A program made the position numbers and the translations under genes. A DNA stretch of 64,000 nucleotides from the NCBI RefSeq assembly GCF_000276665.1, contig NW_004955429.1, positions 2,230,728-2,294,727 on the forward strand. The letters run 5' to 3'. The DNA is from Chinchilla lanigera (taxonomy: Eukaryota > Chordata > Mammalia > Rodentia > Chinchillidae). Within the stretch, counting starts at the first letter, position 1. Each line of letters opens with the position of its first letter. The notes beneath the pieces were generated by a model. The model did not search any database and was not told where the DNA came from. It saw only the letters and a program-made list of their open reading frames with translations. Shown one piece after another: positions 58,911 to 64,000 of the stretch.

Positions 58911-60436
58911 ATTTATTAAACTGAATGTGCTGCGCTTACTACATTGATGAGCCATGCAGCAACTCACCATTAGGAAAAAGCAAAACCCTCAACCTCTTTC
59001 ATATTTAGACTCATCTTAAGAGAAAATCCTGAAAAATAAATGTAGACAGCAGATAACCCCTTTCATCTCAAGGGAATTCAAGCCCTGATTGATACCCCAA
59101 GTGTTTTCTTTTATGCCTACACACAGCCTAAAAAAAGTTATTGAAGTTTTAGTACAGATGGTCCTTCAGTTTGATTAATGCTATTAAGTAAAATGCTATT
59201 ATGCGTAAAGAGGAAAAAAATAAAAACCTAGTTAAGCACTTTGTTATTAGCCTTAGGACAAGTTCATTAACCATGCTGAAACTGTTTTGCCTAATTTATG
59301 CATTATGTGCATGTACATACAGTGTCACATAAAATAGATCATTTACTCAATTAATAATATCAGCACCATTTTTCCTGCCAGACTGAACAATCTCTAGAGT
59401 TTCTCTTACAAATCAATCTTCAATCATTTATGCAGTGATCTTCCATGAAGAAATATATATTTGGGTTCAGAAAAGGTCGACGTGCCTTTTTAAGCAGAAA
59501 ATAACAAAATCAGGATCATTAGTGGCTCTGAGTAATCTTATTATTCAGTATCCCCCAAACAGCCCACCAGCCCCTTAGAAGCTGTGCACTGAGGATTGAA
59601 ATCAATTTCCCTGGCTGTTTCCTTTTCCTCCTGTCCTGGTTGGCAGCCTCCTCATAATCATGCTAGGTCAAAGAGCACTTTTTAAAAGAACCTCATATAA
59701 TTCCAGAGATTCCACCATATGGGATTTTCTTCTAACAGTTCTTAGTAAGATCTCAGATTTCTAGATCTGATTGTGAAGTGAGTACCTCCCTAGTTTTTTT
59801 TCAACCACATTGAGTAATTATACTTTAGAAGTAGCCTTTTGCTTTTCAAGGTGTCTTGCAAATAGTATATCAATTACAGACAAAGAGTTGAGAGCAGATA
59901 TCTCGTCTTGCCCAGCTAAAGGGCTGTGGCTGTCAGACGACGGAGCTGATCAGGCCTACTCCTGGAAAAGAAGAAGCTCAAAGCCCTCCACACAAAACCT
60001 TTCTTATGTGGTTGCCCAGATGTCCACCTGCTTTATCTTGGGCACATGCTCTTAACTGTCAGGGGAAGATGTAATAAATAACATGCAAACAGAGATGTGT
60101 TTCTCTAATCACGGCCCATGATGACCCAGCAAAGAACTGGAATAAACAAGGGCAGGGGATGGAAATGGGAGATAGAAACTTGTGATGACAGAAAGATGCT
60201 GGTAGAATGGATTTTTTTTTTTTACCAAATTAGTTGATGCTTAAAGAACAAACAGGACTACTACAAGGTGTAGTAAGGGCTGGAAGATTCATTTAATTTT
60301 GTATATTTCCTTGGCATTCAGTGCTTTCCCTAAAAGAAGGATCCTGACTTCTTTTTACATTTTTTAAAGTAATGAAAAAAATATTTTACACAGCTTTCAT
60401 AGTTTGCATTGAGTTCCTAGTGGATCATGCTGACAT
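58911..60436. other. Unassigned AT-rich stretch
   Basis: No recognised repeat. 59150-59530 is notably free of repeats and rich in TAAT and ATGCA-like words. A 12-T run lies at about 60211-60222. Confidence 0.4.
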
Positions 60437-60814
60437 ATGATGTCTTAGTTACCTTTCCATCCTGAGACACAATACCCAGCACCACAACTTGAAGAAGGAG
60501 AGCTTTACTTTGGCTCACAGTGTTAGATGGTTCAGTGCATGTTCGGCAGGCTAAAGCACAAAACAGCACCGTGGAAGGCTCAGGTGGAGGACAGCTGCTC
60601 AGGTCACAGCAGGCAAGAAGCACAGAGTAAAAGGGGAGTGAGGAGACAGAGGACCATGCCCCCAGTGACACACCCCCAGTGACGCACCTCTAACAGAGCT
60701 CCTCCTCCTACCAGCACCAACTGTGGCACCCCATGATCCAGCGACCTTCCACCAGCCCTGTCCTGACCACAGGAGATTGTGGGAGCACTTTCCAAGTTCC
60801 AAATACAACACATG
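60437..60814 (-). mobile_element. ERVL-MaLR LTR, antisense
   Basis: 'tgtcttagttacctttccat', 'cacaatacccagcaccacaa', 'gagctttactttggctcaca', 'cccccagtgacgcacctcta', 'ctaccagcaccaactgtggc' and 'aagttccaaatacaacacat' follow the family in reverse. A short internal duplication ('cccccagtgac' twice) is at 60660-60682. Confidence 0.8.
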
Positions 60815-62309
60815 ACTTCTCAAAATCTTTAATAAGTTTAGTTGCCTTGTGTGTCCCTAAGAGATGATATGTGGCCAGTATGACCCAAAACCAAATTGTA
60901 CTTTGTATAAATCCTCCTTAAAATACCAATTTTCCACAGTAGACAATTTCAGAAATCTGACATAATAACATTTTCATCTTTGATTCAATCAAATTCAGAC
61001 TCAACTACCTGTCACATTCAGTATTCTGACAAGCCCTAAACAATTTCATATGCACTGGATGTTTCTGTTAACTGAATGGATCAAGATACAGCCAGTGAAG
61101 CGAGCGTTATTTAATATCAATTCATCTTACAATCTGCTAAACAATTAATAGTCTTTATTAACTATCATGAGCTCTTTAAATATTTACACATCTTTACAGA
61201 TACTTAAACATTCAATACAAACTTATGCAACTCAACTCTCTCAAACACAAAAACCATCAGTCCATTGTACAAAATTACTTTAAATGCTCTAATAATCTTA
61301 AAACATAGAACAGTTATGCAAAATATCAAATGAATGAAAAGTCATTATTAGAAACAGTAGTTTAACTGGTTTCAAAGTTTTACTTTTAATATTTAAATTA
61401 AATTTCATTGAGGAAGTGCATTTTCACAGATGCTAAATGGTTAGGCACAAAGTGGGATTGGAGTTAGTGTCTTTCAGGAATTTAGAGTGAGCAAACACAC
61501 CAGGAAGAATCCCTTCTATACTTAGGAAGCTCAGCCCACAAATAAGCGGATAGGGAATTTCCATAGCCTGATCTTCAGTAGGAGACATGGGTTTCCCGCT
61601 AGGAGATCACCCCAGAGCTGGGACAGTCACACACCTTCAATATGTGATACTGCGAGCTTATACTTTGCTAACTTTAGCAAAAAGATGTAAAGGAAAATTA
61701 CATTTGTATTTCTTTAAGAAATTAAAATAAATATTTTGCACCATAAATAGGTAAAAATATTTTTTCTGTGCATTTTGTAGTCAAAAAGCTGTGCATCAAC
61801 TGACAAGCTACATATTGATGGGTTAAGTGTGAATAGCTTTGGAAATGTAGATTACCTTTCTTTTTAAATACACATGGCTTTCAGCCTCAAAGTAAAAAAG
61901 GCATTAGCACCATATGTTTTCAATTTTCCTAAACCTGAACTATTTGGAAAGTGCTTGAAAGAATTTACCTCCACCTTCTGCTACATTGAGTAATCCCTGC
62001 CTGAGCTACGCTTGAGTAAAACATGTTGAGAATGACTCATCGCATACATGGATTTGTTTTCTTCTGAGCACTAGCACCTTTTCACAAAGCCAAATGGAAT
62101 AATTACAACTTAAAGATATAATCTATTTCTTTAACTCATTCTGGATCATAAAGTCAAGCCCTCGCAGAGAATGGGAATAACAGTGAGTTGGTTTGGATGG
62201 GACCACACTTGGACCAGCTTCCATCCAGCTCTATCATCTTAGTAAGGTTCTTCATCAGGCACTGGTCTGAGTATCAGTGCCAGATGCACATGTGCCACCT
62301 TGTGGCACC
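60815..62309. other. Unassigned AT-rich stretch
   Basis: About 1.5 kb with no recognised repeat or exon. Confidence 0.4.
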
Positions 62310-62490
62310 TGTCATGGGCTCTTCACTGAGTTATCCATCTACTCATGCCTCTGTCTCCTCATCTGAAAAAGCCTGATGGTAAAGCCCACCTTACACATGT
62401 GTTATAAGCTTTAACCAAGTTAGTGGACACATTTACAATGGCATCTGGCACACAGTCCATACTCAGGAAATACTAGTTATTATTATTATG
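62310..62490 (+). mobile_element. MIR SINE, sense
   Basis: 'gcctctgtctcctcatctga', 'aagcccaccttacacatgtg', 'tggcatctggcacacagtcc' and 'atactcaggaaatactagtt' follow the MIR 3' half in order. Confidence 0.72.
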
Positions 62491-63044
62491 CTGGGTTTTG
62501 TGGTTAATAAATAAATGTTTGAGAATAGAGTTCCCAGGTGAAATTCAGAATGCCCGATTGAATTTGCACTTTAGATCAACAAAGGATAGTCATTTTAGTA
62601 GAAATATATGCTGCACAATATCTGTATTTTTCTTTGCTATTCTCCAAGCCTAAGCGATAGCACTTATTTTTCAGACTCAGATTCCAGATTCCAAGGAGCA
62701 GCAGAAGCCACAACCTCACCCTCAAGAAAAATATATTATCCCCTGTTAGTACAACATGCCTAATGCACGGGTGCACTGTGATTAAGACTCTCATGATATC
62801 AAGAGCAGAGCAAATCCAGGGCTCTGTGCAAAGGCCAGGTCAGTCCTTGAAACCAGCTCTGCTCCTTGCCTCCTAAAGTTCTATATCTGAAAAGTTTGAG
62901 AAGGTCTGGAGCATGTACTTCATGTCTAAGGTTCTTGTAAATAAATATTCTTTGATACATTTTTGATGACACAGTGAGTGGCTCCTGCCTTTCTCTATAT
63001 AATTCTATGTTATTCCTTTATATCAATGGGCTTTGGGAATGATA
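62491..63044. other. Unassigned sequence
   Basis: A short (ATT)n run at 62478-62489 ends the MIR. No other feature supported. Confidence 0.4.
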
Positions 63045-63310
63045 ACAATAACAACACCAGTGCTTGTTTACTGAGCACAAGCAGTCAGTAATTACTAGGC
63101 TAGGACTTCCACATACATGGATTTAATCTTCACAGGTCACTGCAGAGTGGATATTTCCCCTACCACACACAAACACGTGTTAGATTCAGAACTCTTTGGA
63201 GGGAACTGAGTGACTGACCCCCATTAGCAATTAACAGTGCTTCAGTTATAGTTCAGGATTTGACCCCACTCTGGTCTGAGTCCAAACTTCTTTTCCTTAT
63301 TCTGCTGTAT
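63045..63310 (-). mobile_element. MIR SINE, antisense
   Basis: 'tgtttactgagcacaagcag', 'catggatttaatcttcacag', 'ggatttgaccccactctggt' and 'ctgagtccaaacttcttttc' match the antisense MIR order, nearly full length. Confidence 0.72.
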
Positions 63311-63686
63311 TGTCAAGAAAATCTGTTTGAAAAGCAGCCCTCCTGTCCTCAACCCCCTGTCCTACTACTCCTTTGGTTTCAGGCTTGGGCATTTTAGTAC
63401 AAGGACTAACCTTAGAACATTTTTAAATCATGGAGCAAAAGAAGGACTGTGACTCCACAGCACTAACAGGAAGTCTGCAGAGGTGATTTCATGACTGCAA
63501 TGCTTATACTGCAAGGAGCATGCGTCCCCTGAGTCCACTCACTGACTGTGGTGCATTCACAGCACAAATCTGTCCTATACAATTTCAGTGTCTGTCCTTC
63601 TTCAGAGGTAAAAGTCCCCCATTCTTGACCTCCGACTGCCCTTGTGAACATCCATGAAGTTTTCTGGCTTTGTTTGCCTTTCTGAC
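63311..63686. other. Unassigned sequence
   Basis: No supported feature. Confidence 0.4.
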
Positions 63687-63762
63687 ATGCTGAGGATTGA
63701 GCTGAGGGTCTGGCACAGGCCTGGCAAGCGCTCTTCCCCAAGCAGCAGCCCCACCCCCAGGA
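63687..63762 (-). mobile_element. ID-type SINE, antisense, partial
   Basis: 'tgctgaggattgagctgagg', 'gtctggcacaggcctggcaa' and 'gcgctcttccccaagcagca' are an antisense ID body with some changes. No target duplication seen. Confidence 0.7.
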
Positions 63763-64000
63763 GACTTGGTTCAGTTATAGTTCTTTTCATTTTCTCAGTT
63801 GGATTAGTTCCTGATAAGCATTGCTTTTAATTATTCATTAATGTATATTGCCTTTCCTTATCAAAAAATAGTAGAGAACTTTAAAATTCTGCCTTTTCTT
63901 CCTGGAGCACCAGCTTTCCAACCCTGTCTATATTCCAAAGTCCAATACTGGGGGTGAGAGAGGATTAACTCCCCCAACAATCACTGGGACCTGGCTCAGC
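63763..64000. other. Unassigned sequence to window end
   Basis: No supported feature. Confidence 0.4.

Overview
This 64 kb window is mammalian nuclear DNA, most likely from a rodent. It carries B1-type (7SL-derived) and ID-type (tRNA-derived) SINEs with target-site duplications, many ERVL-MaLR LTRs of rodent character, and a rodent-like young L1 end. Beneath these lie older pan-mammalian repeats: MIR, L2, L1M, MER5A and MLT2. I saw no B2, and the ID consensus does not look murid. A non-murid rodent (squirrel, beaver or kangaroo-rat side) is my guess, and I cannot fix the species.

I could support no host protein-coding exon, RNA gene or CpG island. Open frames are short (at most about 170 codons), contain no recognisable domain and often lie in repeats. 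The window is best read as intergenic sequence or part of a very long intron.

Layout: 0.6-2.6 kb is a stack of antisense MaLR LTRs, broken by a young truncated L1 (partly hidden by a 385-N gap) and by another LTR. 3.1-10.6 kb has scattered MIRs, solo LTRs, one B1 and two ID SINEs. 10.9-11.8 kb holds an antisense L1 with an embedded AT microsatellite, then a GT microsatellite. 15.4-19.6 kb has an MLT1 LTR split by a B1, then a duplicated block that contains a 100-N gap and a TCCTR pentamer array. 22.5-36.9 kb has LTRs, L1M ends, hAT relics and a probable processed retrocopy ending in a poly(A) tail. 39-46 kb has an MLT2-like LTR, an L1M end and an MLT1 LTR. 46.6-50.2 kb is the most complete element: a class I endogenous retrovirus on the minus strand with two LTRs, a 4-bp target duplication, a polypurine tract and decayed protease, reverse transcriptase and integrase segments, itself hit by a young ID SINE. 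The remainder (50-64 kb) is AT-rich sequence with L2, L1M, MIR, MaLR and ID copies.

No new functional system is visible. The items worth a second look are the provirus, the nested insertions, the duplication around the assembly gap, the unidentified retrocopy and a few repeat-free AT-rich blocks. Repeat family names are from memory of consensus sequences and should be taken at the level of class or family.
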